The notes: generated by a model not told the origin, from the sequence alone. A stretch of 64,000 nt of DNA from Eucommia ulmoides (GCA_016647705.1 CM028326.1:19343401-19407400); one strand, 5' to 3'. Numbered from the stretch's first letter, positions 1-13,010 are shown. Numbers and translations are program-made.

Positions 1-278
1 TATGATGTATAAGCTCTAAGAGTTGTGTATTCCTATTAACACTTCTAAAAGGCTTTCTAGGTTGTTTTTCTTGAACACATACCCTACATTTGTGTTTATA
101 CTCCATAAATAATTTAGAAATAAGATCAAGATCCATCATTCTCTTAACATTTTTCAAATTTATATAACCTAATTTGCTATGTCATATATTAGAAGTCTCA
201 GCATTCAAAACTTGATAAAACCTTTTATTATCCTCCAAAAATATATTTGTCGATCCAAGATTTTGATGGACAATTAAG

Positions 279-2574
279 TGTTGATATTTTTTGTGGAACT
301 AATGAGTTTATTGAGTGTTTCAGTATAAAAATTCCATTTATGATGTTATCATGAAGTAATTGCTAAGCATTCAAAGAGACATATAAAGAGACGGACATTA
401 AGAGATTGAAGATTCTGAAAAATTTAGATGAAAATAACTCAAGTCATTTTTTACTCTTAATGTATCCCAATTAGGATTACACATGACACAAAAATAATTT
501 ATATTTATGTGTGTTTTTATTAGGATCCTAATTAGTTAACATATTTGCTCCAATGTGAAATTGAAAAAGAAAAATTGACTTGAGAAATATTAGTGTTTAA
601 AATCGATTAATAGTGTCAGTCAATTAAGTTAACTGAGAAAAGAAATTGGTTAAAGAGTCGAAAACGTTAAAGATTAGAATTGGAATATAATTGAGAAGGA
701 GTGATCCATCACTGGTCGGTCAACCGATCACAAGAGGATTGGTCAATTGATGGGTAATGGCTGAGAATTGGAGAAGTATTTAATCGATCTGTCAACCGAG
801 AAAGAGAGATCGGTTAACCGATGGTTGAGAAGTGAACTCTCTGAATTGATCGGTTAACTGACCAAGGCCGAAAAATAGCCTGGGGAGTATCCTGAATCGA
901 TCGGTTAGCCAACCCATGGGGGATCGGCCAACCAACCAGCGTATGAAAATTTCTTGGGCTACAACGTGAAACGATCGGTCGACCGATGGCTAATTGGTCA
1001 GTCAACCGCACTGGGTAGTTTCAGTGTTTGAGGGTTTTCGGGATCTGATCCAAAACTAGCCGTTTTTTGGCTAATATCTTGGAGATATTCTAGGGATTTG
1101 AATATATTATAGATATATCATTCATACTTACAGATCCCTATAGATATGGTACACTTATTTTAAGTATTTATCAATTTAGTCTATTTAATATTTCCTATCT
1201 TTTTAAATTGAGAATGTGAAATAATTTGAGGATTAAATTAAATGATTTAAAAGTCATATTTAAGTTAATTGAACCAAGATTGAGTAATATTGATATATGG
1301 GATCTATATGAGTATTTAAATGTCATATCTTGTGGGAATTAGCCGTTATAAGGCCTGTTTCAAATCTGTTTAAATAAACCTGAATTTTTCACATATTAAT
1401 ACATCATTCTATCGAGAATTTTCAGTTCGTGAGATTTCTAAGAGTTGGTATTTTGAGATTATTTCGAGAGGTTATTGTGAGATTATTCTTGAGAAAAGTT
1501 CTTAATAATAAGTGTTGATTATTTTGGTGTCACCGATCTAAACTTTGTTGCGATTCAATTTTCATTCTTTTGGTGATATCCTGGTGAGATTGTTTCAAGA
1601 TTTATTCTTTATTATGATTATATATTATTTTGCTTGCTTGAATTTTAGATCTTGTGAAATCGTTTTTAAACGTTAAAGTACATAAAAATTATTTTAAAAC
1701 GATTTTTCTGGTAATCTGTTTCCGTGCTTGATTCTATGCTACCTACTTATTTTATAATCAGATTTTAAATTCCTCACTTAATTCTATTACTAGTATTTAT
1801 TGGAACATTAATTGAGTTTAAATTGATTTGAGGTGTAAAAGCTCCGAGTGGGAAGAAACTTATCGATTTTTTAATTGGTGAGTTTTGTGCGGATTAGATA
1901 TTATTGGGAGTATTTAGTCAGAGATAGCTGAGTTTCAATCTCTTCCTATAAAGAGATTGAGATTTAATATTTACCTAGAGTATAAAAAGATTAGATTACT
2001 CTTTTCTGTGAATAGAGATAGGCTTGATTCTTCCTTATTAGAATTAATTTAGAATGATTTGTAACAGTTCCATCTTTACCAGTGAAAAGGATACTTGGAG
2101 TGTTTTTGGGGAGGTTTGATTCTTAACCTAAGTATAAAAGAATTAGGTTAATCTTTAGCCTGTTAAAAAGATATATGTTTTTCCTTAGCTTGCGAAAACG
2201 AAATTGTAAAGGTTGATTCTGAGTCTGTAAAAGAATTATTGTGTAAATGTTTGGTTCCTACCTTTTTAAAAGAATTTTAGTGGTTTAGTGAGTGCGAATC
2301 TCCGTAGGGCTTGGAGGACTGGATTAACCAAGAGTAGCTTGGTGAATCAGGATATATTAAGGTGTTCTGTATTATTACTTTATTTATTTATTTATTGTTG
2401 TTTAGGTGTGCACCTAAAGCTAATTATATTTATCCGCTGCTATATAAAGATAATAATTAATTTAGGATTAAATTAATTATTTAAAAATTAAAGTGTTGAA
2501 AAGAAACAATTTGCTTTAATTTTTATAACTATCTAATTCAGCCCCCTTCTTAGGTAGATTACTGGGCCAACAAC
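279..2574 (+). mobile_element. Solo LTR, SIRE/Maximus-like Copia, inserted in the Copia element
   Basis: The insert starts TGTTGATA and ends in CCAACA or CCAACAACA. It interrupts the Copia protease/pre-integrase reading. The right part has the usual run of a SIRE-type LTR: a block around 2300-2350 resembling the GGATTAACCAAGAGTAGC motif, then a CAGCCCCCTTCTTAGGT terminal motif at 2539-2555. No internal coding region follows, so it is best read as a solo LTR. I could not find a clean 5-bp target duplication, so the exact ends are uncertain by a few bases. Confidence 0.65.
700..1012. repeat. Palindromic ATCGGTTAACCGAT-type repeats within the LTR
   Basis: About ten variants of the motif GATCGGT(T/C)(A/G)ACCGATC lie here, including a perfect 14-base palindrome ATCGGTTAACCGAT at 809-822. 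They belong to the LTR and resemble the short palindromic modules found in some large plant Copia LTRs. Small open frames across this stretch are not genes. Confidence 0.7.
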
Positions 2575-3284
2575 ATTTAATTTAAATAAATCTTTAGAAA
2601 GATAACCTTTTGCAACAAAAATATTATTCTTGGTCATAACAACCTTATTGGACTCAATAATAATTTTATAACCTTGCATGACTAAGGTTGACACACTAAT
2701 TAATTTTCTTCTCACTTTAGGAACATGTCGCACTTTGGTTAGACTTAGAGTCTTTTCAGATATCACATTCAAATCAATATCTCCTATACCACATACTTGT
2801 ACTACAACAATATTTCCTAGAGTTATATTTCCTCCACTTAATTTCTAATAATTTTTAAAAATACCACGACCAAAATAAACATGTATATTAGCTCAAGAAT
2901 CTAACTACCAATCTTTATTTTTACAAGTAAATTTGATTCTAGAAATATCATACCTAAATGAAGGTTCGCCAAGGTCTTTATGATCTACAAGCATATTGAC
3001 TTGAGCTCTTAGACCATGTTGATTATTATTTTGATTGAGTTTAGGTTTGTAAGGTTCAGTCTTCTTATAGAAGCAATTTATTGCCTTATGGTTGACCCAA
3101 CCGCAAACAAAACATTGCATCTCCTTTTTCTCTTAGCCTTTTGATCTAGTAGCAGAATTAAGGTGGTTTGTTCGTTGACTTGATCGATTGAAGGATCTAT
3201 TAGGTTTAAAATTGTTACACTAGGACGAAAATTGTTCTTATTGTTGAAATTTTGAGCTTTATTATTCTTGTTATTTTCTATCAA
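2575..3284 (-). pseudogene. Copia gag C-terminus (CCHC knuckle) and protease-like region
   Basis: Minus-strand translation gives a zinc knuckle CFVCGWVNHKAINC near 3078-3120. It continues into a stretch with the Copia features VRHVPKVRRKLISVS and LFKLNV, which normally join protease to the pre-integrase domain. This is part of the decayed Copia element and does not encode a working protein. Confidence 0.75.
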
Positions 3285-3456
3285 GTTGATATGAGGAGAT
3301 CTCTCATGTTAATGTTTAGATATTGAGAAACGATGTTTTTCCTAGACCTTGATAGAGTTGATGGTTAAAGATAGAGCTAATTCACCTTGCTTATGCCTAA
3401 GAGTTTTGGCAAAGTCAAACCAAGAAGGGGGATAATTTATCAATAAGGCATGAAAC

Positions 3457-3906
3457 CTAAACGTCTTCATTAAGAACAATACCATTCTTTTCCACTTTTA
3501 AATATTCTTTAAACATATGAATTTGATCTCTTATTGACTTGTTGTCCAACATTTTATAATTATTAAATGTAGAGATATCAAATTTTTTAACCCCAGCATC
3601 ATAAAAAACTAACGTACCTTCTAAAATATTCCAAATATCTTTAGCTGAAGATGTTGAATTTAGATAAGCATCATAAATATCATCAGACAAAGCACTAAGT
3701 GTTCTATGAAGACAATGATAATTGATTTTTTTAGGTGTAATGAACCAAGAAGACAAAGACACTTCTTGAGTAGAAGGTGAATCATCAATGGCTGATATTA
3801 AACCTAGTACGGTAAGCCAATAGCGAAGTTGGTTTTGCCATCTACGAAAGTATTGACCACTAAATTTTTCAGGTTTAACACTATCAGATTCATATAAACG
3901 AGTCAT
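3457..3906 (-). pseudogene. Copia gag N-terminal part (UBN2-like)
   Basis: A minus-strand reading starting MTRLYESDSVKPEKFSGQ has the KFSGQYFRRWQNQLRYWL signature of plant Copia capsid polyproteins (UBN2/DUF4219-like). It lies directly upstream of the zinc knuckle in element order. It is a fossil capsid gene, not a host gene. Confidence 0.8.
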
Positions 3907-3944
3907 GATAATGATTTAGATATAAAAGGCTACAGAGAAATTGA

Positions 3945-4112
3945 ATTATTACTTTGTGATGATTAAGCACATAGATATATATAAAAAATATGAACAATGA
4001 TGATAAATAAATAATTCAAACAAATTGCATTATTGCTCTGTGATGATTAAGCACAAGGATATATGTAAGAAATATGAACAATGATAAATAAATAAATAAT
4101 TTAAACAAATTA
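3945..4112. repeat. Tandem duplication of about 80 bp
   Basis: The phrase TGTGATGATTAAGCACA and the AT-rich sequence after it occur twice, about 80 bp apart, in the leader of the Copia element upstream of gag. It is probably a replication-slippage duplication. Confidence 0.7.
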
Positions 4113-4559
4113 CAAAGAATTAAACAAAATGAACAATTTATTTTTTTAATAAATAGTTTAGTCAAAATACATAATTATTTTGCAATATTAATATAGACAG
4201 TAACTCAATTTACACATTTAATAAATAATAAATTATTTCATTCTTAATTTATATAATTATATATATTACCAATTTTGTCATTTAAGATTGGAAAGATAAA
4301 GAACAAAAATTTTGCGATATAAATAAAAATAAAAATAAACAATATTGTTAATTTTTTTTAACAGATTTTGAAACTATTTTATATCAAAACGATCAAGTTT
4401 CTAAATCTAACACGTAATCGTTACTTTAGATTGTTAGGAAAATAATATGATTTCAAAAATAATTTAAATAAATATTCAAAACTCTCACTACAATATAAAT
4501 AATAAATTTCTCCAAAACATATAAAATAATAAACTAAGTAAGAAAAATTAACTAGTTTG

Positions 4560-4850
4560 TAAGTTCAAGGAGACACGAATGATCGTTGTCCTAAAGTAGT
4601 GATTACCTCCCTACATGAAGGTTCTAACGGCAATGACTACTCCAAGATACAACCGTTGCTCACAAGCATGTCCTCTTGATATTCATGTCCACAGGAAAAC
4701 TAATGAACCGTCTTTATCGAATTGCCCTTAAAAATAATATAGATATACACTTGTAAGAGGAAAACTCTTGTGATATTTTTCTATATTTTTCAAAGAGTAG
4801 CCAACCCCCTTTATATAGTGTTAAATATTATAGGAGTTACAAAATAATAA
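4560..4850 (-). promoter_or_regulatory. Probable Copia LTR segment with TATA box
   Basis: On the minus strand CACTATATAAAGGGGGTTGG (TATA box around 4809-4817) is followed by a leader with no long frame and then, further down, gag. This is the usual LTR promoter layout. The outer end of the LTR was not found. Confidence 0.5.
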
Positions 4851-5569
4851 TAAACACAATAAGTGACAATAAACACAAAAATAAAAACTAAAAATTAATA
4901 ATAATAGTTATCAAATAAAACTAAAAAATTTAATAAATTAAAACGGAGGTTTTGAAATTTTGATTAATGCTTTAAAAACTTATAAAATATATATTGCAAA
5001 AATTATGAATGCCTAGAAAAAAAATGGGTTCTTTAATTTTTTCTTAGTTTCCTCATCTGGGTTTTCTCCAAACAGAGGAGATATCTTGCAAGAGGGAGGT
5101 GGATTGGTGGTGGCAACTTCGGATTTGGTGATTGGGATTGGAAAGGCGGGTGAGGGAGGTTGTAGAAATAGATCTTGTCAATGTCGAGGGGGTTGTGGCT
5201 AGTGGGTAGAGCTTAGCTTGGCGATTGTAGATAGGTGCCGGCGAAATGAGCTGGAAGTCTGGTGGCGATGGTGGAGTTTTTCTCGAGGTGGTGGGTTTGG
5301 GTAGTTGCAGTGGTAGAGGCAGGGGAAGAGATGTAGGGTTGGGGCAACGGTGATTGTGTCCGATTTGGGAGAGAAAACAAAGAAGAAGACAACGGAGGAG
5401 AAGAAAAAAGAAAATGACAAAAGAAAAGGGGCTAAAAAGAAAAATGAATAAAAAATATAAATAAAATTTTAAAAATGTAAATTTATAATTTTGCCCCTAA
5501 TTCCATCCAATTTGGATGAAAAATATAACAGAAGGAACTTTTAAAACCAAGTTCATACTTAAAGGGTTT
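4851..5569. other. Intergenic sequence with a G/purine-rich block
   Basis: AT-rich flanks surround a purine-rich, GGTGGTGG-bearing block at 5080-5440. A low-complexity open frame on the minus strand here (Ser/Phe/His-rich) matches no family I recognise. The overall design, an AT-rich shell around a GA- or CT-rich core, resembles the repeats at 21590, 35560 and 42735, but direct homology is not evident. Confidence 0.4.
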
Positions 5570-6219
5570 AAACCAAGTGTCTCTCTCTCTTGGGAAGCGT
5601 GCTAGGGCCAATTTCAAATCCAGTTGTTGTCTACATCGTCATTCCTCTAGACCTCTTCATCAATATGTAATCAATCGGCAGACCAGAGTGGTTTGGATCC
5701 GAAGCTGACCAAATCTAGGAAGAAGGTCGAAGAATATGTTAATCCTAAGAAGAAATTGGTTAAAATATTTTCAATTCGCCATTTTGGTGTCGGAATCTGG
5801 CGACCCTTGCTGACGGGTATTGCCCAAATTTGACGGTACTCTACCGCATCCCACCGGTTTGCACGTTTTAGGCCCAGATTTCGTTTTGGTTTGTCCAGTT
5901 GGCAGGGGCGGGGGGGGAGGGAGGGGGGCGTTTCAACCAGATTTAGTTCTCTAAAAATCCCAATCCAGAGCATATTAGAGTTTCGTTTAGCTGGGCACTA
6001 CTCTAATTTGGGATGAAGGCATCGAAATCTCAACCTTGTCAATATAGGTGAGCTTAACTTATTTTCTTCCGTGGTGAAATTCTTAGATTGTTGAACTATT
6101 AGATTGTTGAATTCTCTATTCTCGGGAGCCGTGGAATTATAGCATCTTCTAGACCTATTTACTCTCTTGAACTCATTATGGGTAGTAAAAATACAAATCA
6201 AAAGATAAATTTTGGTGAG

Positions 6220-6604
6220 TCAAGAGAACAACTAGTGTCTATTTTTGTGGATGCAATCCCAGAGAAGATGGGTAGGGAAGCCTAAATTTATGTTTCAATG
6301 GCATGAGGTGATGCGTGATGTCTATATCCCAAAGCAGAGAAGAGTTAGAACAAATTTAAAATATGAATTTGTTCGGTTTTCGACCTTGGTTGAAGCCTTG
6401 TCTGCGATTCAAATTCTTAATGGGATTAGGGGGAAGAATAAAGTTATCCAAGTTTGTTTGGCTACATCCAATAAGCAATCCCATGTACCTAGTGTAAAAA
6501 TAAAATGGGTAAGAAAAGAAGAAATCAACTTAGGGTCTGTAATTTGTGAACACGTTGTTGTTTCTACTACAAAGTTCAAGCCCAGTCTTGCCATAGTGGG
6601 TTGA
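6220..6604 (+). pseudogene. LINE ORF1 RRM domain remnant
   Basis: The longest open stretch, 6245-6604, covers the C-terminal part of an RRM (KYEFVRFSTLVEALSAI, then KVIQVCLA) and a basic linker. The N-terminal strand SIFVDAIPEKMGREA is in a different frame just upstream, so at least one frameshift separates them. In plant LINEs this domain binds the element RNA. A host RRM gene is unlikely, because no intron structure or second RNP motif in frame is present. Confidence 0.6.
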
Positions 6605-7071
6605 GATTCTAGTTCTTTTATCTCTGCATCCTCTAGTCCTATGAACTTATTAGTAGATCGTTCAACTAATATTCTTGATATTAGTAATAACTCTTCCACT
6701 AATAGGGATATGAATAGAATCAAAATAGTGTTGAATAGAGTAGAAAAAGTGATGAAATAAGGGGAAAAATTATGCTTAACTATGATTTCGAATGCATTGG
6801 AGTTTAGAGATTTGATTGTTAATCTGATTCTTAAGGAATGGGTGAATGTGCGGTTGGAACAAGTGAGTGAAATGAATACCAAGTCAGATCGGTCCTAATC
6901 ATCTTCTAATGTTGATCTAGGAGAGGATCTCTCAAACCATAAAGAGGTTTTCCACGGTTTGGAAGAGGGTAAGATAATTGCAGAGTCCTTTTGTCAATAC
7001 AATTCAAATGAATCAAGTGCTAGAAGTGATATTGACTTTTCGAGTTAAGAATTGTCATTTCCAAGTGATTC

Positions 7072-7706
7072 TGTAACGACCCGGTCTCCCCAGGCTGCCA
7101 CTTGGTTTCTCCATTTATTACGGAGAAGTAAAGGTAAAATACCAATTAATCTAGCCCCACTTATACTGATCATTATTACAATGACAATAACTATAAATAT
7201 GCCAACAAAATTAATACCAATTAATCTGACTAATTTTACAAACAATTAGTAATAAATACAATTTTACAAAAATAAATCCAAATCCAAATATAATTATTCC
7301 TGGCGCAATTTTTTTTTCGTAATTCCTACAATAAATACTGTTGGGGGGGGGGTGAGCTAACGCTTAATAGAATTCTAACCCCTTCCATATAGGTATCCAA
7401 TTAAAGCCAACGAATAGCACGTAAACATATTTCTCACATAATTGCCACATAATACATGTTTATAAATAATTCATGGAAATCAATTGTAATAATTAAACAA
7501 CGACAATAACAAGAATCACACAAGTACTGAGATTAAATATATATATTAAAAGAGTTAAGCATTCTACCTTAAATCCACAATTGATAATTAGCAAATTGGC
7601 ATGATTCTAATTTTTCTACTCTTCTTCTTCTTTTTGCTTTTCCTTATTCTCCTCCTCTTTCTCTCCCCTCGTGTGATCTCCTCCCTATCTCTCGTCTCTC
7701 TATCTA

Positions 7707-7745
<39 letters not shown>

Positions 7746-8243
7746 TATAATAATAATAATAATAATTATTAATTTACTTTTCCGTAATTCCATCATCTTG
7801 TCTCTTTCTTTTGTCTCTTCTAGTCTTCTTGCGTGAGATCTCTCAGAAGACCCAACATCACACACAATTGCACTAATGTATGTGATATAATATATATACC
7901 CAACATCACGCACACTTACACTAATGTATATGATATAATATATATACCCAACATCACATACACACTTGCACCAATGTATGTATGTATATGTGTATATATA
8001 TATATATGACACACACTTGCACAATTGCACATATCTTAACAATTTTAATATAATATTAAATATTTTATTATAAAATATACTAACACCCCCATATATTATA
8101 TTATATTATTATTAGACCCAAAAATTACACTTGCAATCTCATATAAATTATCGAATATTTATTTACACCATAATTTTTTTATAATATCCACAATCCAAAA
8201 ATATTAATAATATTTTTAAACTATAGATTTTTTGGGTATTACA
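7072..8243 (+). mobile_element. Solo LTR (probably Ty3/Gypsy) with 5-bp duplication GATTC
   Basis: The insert begins TGTAACGACCCGG and ends GGGTATTACA, giving TGTAA/TTACA ends. It is flanked by identical GATTC at 7067-7071 and 8244-8248. It contains a CT-rich tract, an AT dinucleotide run (7707-7737) and no coding sequence. The TGTAACGACCC start is typical of Gypsy chromovirus LTRs. It splits the LINE remnant, so it is the younger insertion. Confidence 0.85.
7851..7996. repeat. 48-bp tandem repeat, three copies, inside the solo LTR
   Basis: CCCAACATCAC starts at 7851, 7899 and 7947, each followed by a TGCACTAATGTATGTGATATAAT-like phrase, so the period is 48 bp. The following AT/GT dinucleotide runs make the region prone to slippage. 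Confidence 0.8.
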
Positions 8244-9156
8244 GATTCGGTGGGTAGTTGTGACTCAAAATCTAATAATGAAATTGATGAGATTTTTTCC
8301 AAAATCAGTAGTAGGCCTCGGTTGTGATTTAAAAATAAGCTAGTGCATGTTCCTAAAAGGAAAGAGAAAAATAACTCATTGTCAATTTGGGTGCATTAGG
8401 ATAAATATTTTAATTTTGGTTGGTTAGGGTGGGAAAAAGGGAAAGAAAAAAGATTGGAGGAAATTGGTCCTAATTTTTGTTGCAAGTTTGGAATTAATTA
8501 GGCTTGGGGTTGGCTTGTTTGTGTATAATAGCAGGATTTATTTGGCATGGTAGATGATATCTGGTCGGTGTGCCTTGGGGAGTTTGGTTATTTGTGGAAT
8601 TGATGCCCAAGAGTGTTTTGGTCCCTTTTGTGTCGTTGTATGTTTAAGGATTTTGTGGGAGAAGAGCATTGAGTAATTGTCGTTGGATTGAGCCCAGTCA
8701 AGTAATATGGTGTGAAGTTTTGATAGGGTTTAACCTTTGGTATACAGGTGGTAGAGTGTGGGGGCACTTGCAGCAAGTCAGGTTGGCCCTGGCTGCTTAT
8801 TCTATACTCTTAAAGACCTTGAGCTCTAGTGATCGAATTTGTTTCCCCAAAAATGTGTCTTTGTCGGAGGATTGCTCCCAGCCAATTGAAGTTATCACTC
8901 GGCTTTGTCTCTTAAGGTCTGAAGTATATGTTTTTATGGGTTTTTTTTTTGTTAGTGTTGATATGGTGTATTTTATCTTGGTGTTTCCTGGGATCTTTTG
9001 TATTTTGGGACTGAGCTTCGGGATGCCTTATTTGGTTACGAGGATTCCTTATTAAGGGCTAACGGTCCCTGTCTAAAACTTTTTTGGTAGTGGTGTTTGC
9101 ATGGGTCTTGTAGGCTACACGATACTTTTCTTATCGTGTAGTAAGGGAGACCATGT

Positions 9157-12100
9157 CCCTTGTTAATATACTAGTGGATTACTTGTACTTGAAGGTACGA
9201 GTGTAAAAAGAAATTGAACTTAATTTAATATTATTTTCTTAATTAAATTTCTATAAATTAATATTTCAATATCATTAATTTAATATCTATATATTATTTA
9301 TATAATTTTTTGTATATTTAATTTCCACAATTTCTATATATTATATTTTCTGTTTATATTATTTTTTTAATTTTAATTTTATTAAATTTATAATTACTAA
9401 GTATGACATCCATATGTTATTTCTATAATTTTCGCAAATTAAATGCTTGTATAATATATTTTTTCTTTTATACTATTTTTTTATTTAATTTTTATAAAAT
9501 ATTTCAGTATTATTATTATAATTTTCGCAAATTAAATGCTTGTATAATATATTTTTTCTTTTATACTATTTTTTTTATTTAATTTTTATAAAATATTTCA
9601 GTATTATTATTAAATTTAATGTCGATAGATTATTTTGATAATTTCTATAAATTTAATATTTGTAATCTATGTATATTATATTTTCTCTTATATGTTATAT
9701 CTTTACTTTAATTTCTGTAAATCTAATATTTCGGTATTATTACTAAATTTAATGAGAATATATTATTTTTATAATTTCCACAAAGTTAATGTCCATCATT
9801 GTCGTATATTATATTTTTAATTTAATTTTTTTAAATTTAATATTTTTGCATTATTACTAAATTAATGTCCATATATTTCTTTAATTTTTGCAAATTAAAG
9901 TCCAAAACTTCTGTATATTATATTTACTCTTTGATATTATTTTTTTAATTTAATTTCTATAAATTTAATATTTAGTATTTTTAATGTTCATATATTATCT
10001 CTATAATTTCCATAAATTTAATAATTTAGTATTATTACAAAATTTAATGACCATATATTATTTTTGTAATTTTTATGAATTTAATATTTTAGTATTATTA
10101 CTAAATTTAATTTTCTTATATTAGTTCTATGATTTTCGTAAATTAATGTCCATAATTTTTCTATATTATATGTCTACATTTAAATTATTTCTTTAATTTA
10201 ATTTCAATGAATTTAATGTTTCATTATTGTTATTAAATTTAATGTCCATATATTATTTGTATAATTCTCGTATATTTAATGTTCATAATTTTTGTTTCCC
10301 TTTATATTATTTCTCTAATTTAATTTTTATAAATTTAATGTTTCTCTATTATTATTACATTTAACGTCCATATATTATTTTTAAGTTTTATAAATTTAAT
10401 GTCCATAGTTTCCCTATATTATATTTTCTCTGTTATATTATTTTTTTATTTAAATTTCATAAATTTAATTTCCATAATTTTCGTATATTATTCTTTTATA
10501 TTGTTTATTTAATTTAATTTTCATAAAATTTAATATTTTAATATTATTACTAAATTTAATATCCATATATTATGTCATATACAGAAAAAAAATATATTTT
10601 CACACTTCAATTATACAAAAAATATATTCTCTCTCCTTAATTAAGTATAATATTTATAAAGCAAAATACAAATATAGAGTTTATATTTATGTTCATCTAG
10701 AGAATCGATCTGGATTGCCTTTTATGTGAGAGATAAAAAACAGTTGCGATTTATCTAGGAGATTTATGTACGTCCTATTTTATCATATAGATTAGCGTGT
10801 GACCCGTGTCTGAAGGCACGACGTAAAAAAATTAAACCTAATTTAATATTATTTTTAATTTAATTTCTATTAATTTAATATTTTAATATTATTACTAAAT
10901 GCAATACCTATATATTATTTCTATAATTTTTGTAAATCTAATGCCCATAATTTTTGTATATTTTTGTTTTTATATTATTTTTTAAGTTAATTTTTATAAA
11001 TTTAATATTTTAATATTATTACTAAACTTAATATCCATATATTATTTCTACAATTTCTATAAATTATATTTTCACTTTTATATTATTTTTTAATTTAATT
11101 TTTGCAAATTTAACCTTCTACTAAATTTAATGTTCGTATAACATTTCTAAAATTTCTATAAATTTACTGTCCATATGTTACGTGTATTATATTTTATCTT
11201 TTATACTATTTATTTAATTTCATTTCATTATAAATTTAATATATAAGTATTATTACTAAATTTAATGTTCATATATTATTTTTATAATTTTTATAAATTT
11301 AATATAAATAATTTTCATATATTGTATTACGTATATTATATTTTTCTCTTTTAAATTATTTTTCTGATTTAATTTTCATAAATTTAATGTCCATAATTTT
11401 CATATACTATATTTCATCTTTATATTATTTTTCTAATTTAATTATTTTAAACTATAAATTTAATGTCCATAATTTCTATATATTATATTTTATCTTTTAC
11501 ATTATTTTTTTAATTTAATTTTTATAAATTTAATGTTTTAGTGTTATTAATCAGTTTAATGTGCATATATTATTTTTATGATTTTATAAATTTAATGTCC
11601 AATTTTGTCTTGCATTATATTTCTTCTTTTATATGTATTTTTTAATTTAATTTCCATAAATTTAATATACATATATTATCTCTATAATTTTTGTATATTT
11701 AATATTTATAATGTTTTAATATTATATTTCATCTTTCATGCTATTTCTATAATTTAATAATATTATTAAATTTAATATCCATATATTATCTCTATAAATA
11801 TTATATTTTTTCTTTTATATTATATTTAATTATATTTATATAAATTTAATTTTTCACTATTATTACTAAATTTAACACTCATATATTAGTTCTATAATTT
11901 TTTATAAATTTATTGCTCATAATTTTTGTAAATTTAATGTTTTAGTATTATTACTAAATTTATTGTGCATATATTATTTCTTTATTTTAGATTTTGTAAA
12001 TTTATGCTTCAGTGTTATTATTAAATTTACTGTCCATAAATTATTTTTGTAGGTTTTTATATATGAAAAATAAAATAAAAATTCTCTCTCTTCAATTAGA

Positions 12101-12187
12101 CGAAAAAAATAGCTTCGCTCTCCTAAATTAATTGTAAGTTATATACGATAAGGTATAATCTTTTTCTTTTCTTTTTCTTTTTCTTTT

Positions 12188-12229
<42 letters not shown>

Positions 12230-12350
12230 TTTTTATTTTTTATATTTATGCTAATCTAGAGAATTAATCTGGACCGCTCCTTATGTAAGAGATAAAGAAC
12301 GGTTGTGATTTATCGCGAAAATTTATGTATGTCCTGTTTTATTATATACA
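9157..12350. repeat. Two tandem 1.6-kb units of degenerate AT-rich repeat
   Basis: Unit 1 starts near 9160 and unit 2 near 10780. Each opens with a GAAGG(T/C)ACGA phrase (9191 and 10812), then TTAATTTAATATTATTTT, then over 1 kb of TTTAATGTCCATATATTATTT-like repeats. Each closes with ATCTAGAGAAT at 10695 and 12254 followed by TTATGTRAGAGATAAA. The unit offset is about 1.56-1.62 kb. Within unit 1 a 93-bp segment (start 9425) is repeated at 9518. No coding capacity was seen. The ACCCGTGTCTGAAGGCACG start of unit 2 recalls the short hairpins of some plant Helitrons, but no defined Helitron end was found. Confidence 0.65.
12180..12238. repeat. Poly-pyrimidine / long T tract
   Basis: A CTTTTT repeat merges into a T run of nearly 40 bases inside the end of AT-rich unit 2. 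Similar T runs occur at 12650-12673 and 12967-13008. Confidence 0.9.
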
Positions 12351-12970
12351 TATCCATTTGTTTATCGAAAAAAAAAAAAAATCGCAATAAAATTATTGAA
12401 CCACGTAAAATGTGTCAATATTTAAAATATCTAAAATAAAATTTGCCCTCTATTTATTGATTATATAAAGAGAGAGCATGTGATAATATATATATATTAT
12501 TTTGAGTCTCATCTTATTTATTTTATTTTTATTTATATTATTACCAAAATTATAAACATATTTTTTTATTTTTTATTTTTTATTTTTTAAAAAAGGGATT
12601 TATTTAGGGTTTTTATGATTATATATGGTGCTAACATGTGCTTTTTCTTTTCTTTTTTTTTTTTTTTTTTTTTCGCTTTTTTCCCTGGAGTGTTCATCGC
12701 ATGCATCTAATTAATGGTACTCCATAATAGCTACTACCATCACTATCGCCATCAACATTTTTCTTTTTCAATTTTATTTGAGATAATAAATAATAAACCC
12801 TAATGCCAACGACACATGTAGATTTTATTCAAAGGAGACATGCATTTCATGAACTACAGACATAATAGTTTCCATTTTTTAAGAAAATAAAATAAAATTA
12901 TTTCATCGATCACCACCACAGCTTCCTCCTATCATTTTATTATTTTCCCACGTTTTCCAGGTATAAATAA

Positions 12971-13010
<40 letters not shown>

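Larger units (their letters stand above)
1..4850 (-). mobile_element. Decayed Ty1/Copia LTR retrotransposon, interrupted
   Basis: Read on the minus strand, the stretch from about 4850 down to 1 follows Copia order. It has LTR-like sequence with a TATA box, a UBN2-type gag, a CCHC knuckle, a protease-like region, and at 1-270 a GAG-pre-integrase domain (HSKLGYINLKN, then a Cys motif CRVC). A 2.3-kb LTR of another element sits between protease and pre-integrase. The element is broken in many places and continues beyond the left edge. The family assignment rests on the gag start and the pre-integrase motif. Confidence 0.85.
5570..9160 (+). mobile_element. Remnant LINE, 5' region and ORF1, interrupted by a solo LTR
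   Basis: The sequence from about 5570 looks like a LINE 5' leader. At 6220-6480 the translation includes SIFVDAIPEKMGREA, DVYIPKQRR and FVRFSTLVEALSAIQ, the RNP-type motifs of the RRM that begins ORF1 in one branch of plant L1 LINEs. The rest of ORF1 is acidic and Ser/Asn-rich up to 7066 and resumes after a 1.17-kb solo LTR at 8249. Several stops and frameshifts break it (for example right after MGREA). No endonuclease or reverse transcriptase was found, so the element is truncated as well as dead. The 3' limit near 9160 is approximate. Confidence 0.6.

Noticed and set aside
274-2580. Target duplication for the SIRE-like LTR
   Set aside because: TTAAG on the left and ACATT or TTTAA on the right do not match, so no duplication is claimed.
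5199-5420. 73-codon minus-strand open frame
   Set aside because: Low-complexity Ser/Phe/His/Pro sequence from a purine-rich tract; no homology seen.
8669-9055. 128-codon open frame (hydrophobic)
   Set aside because: It lies in the decayed LINE remnant and has no recognisable domain or start context.
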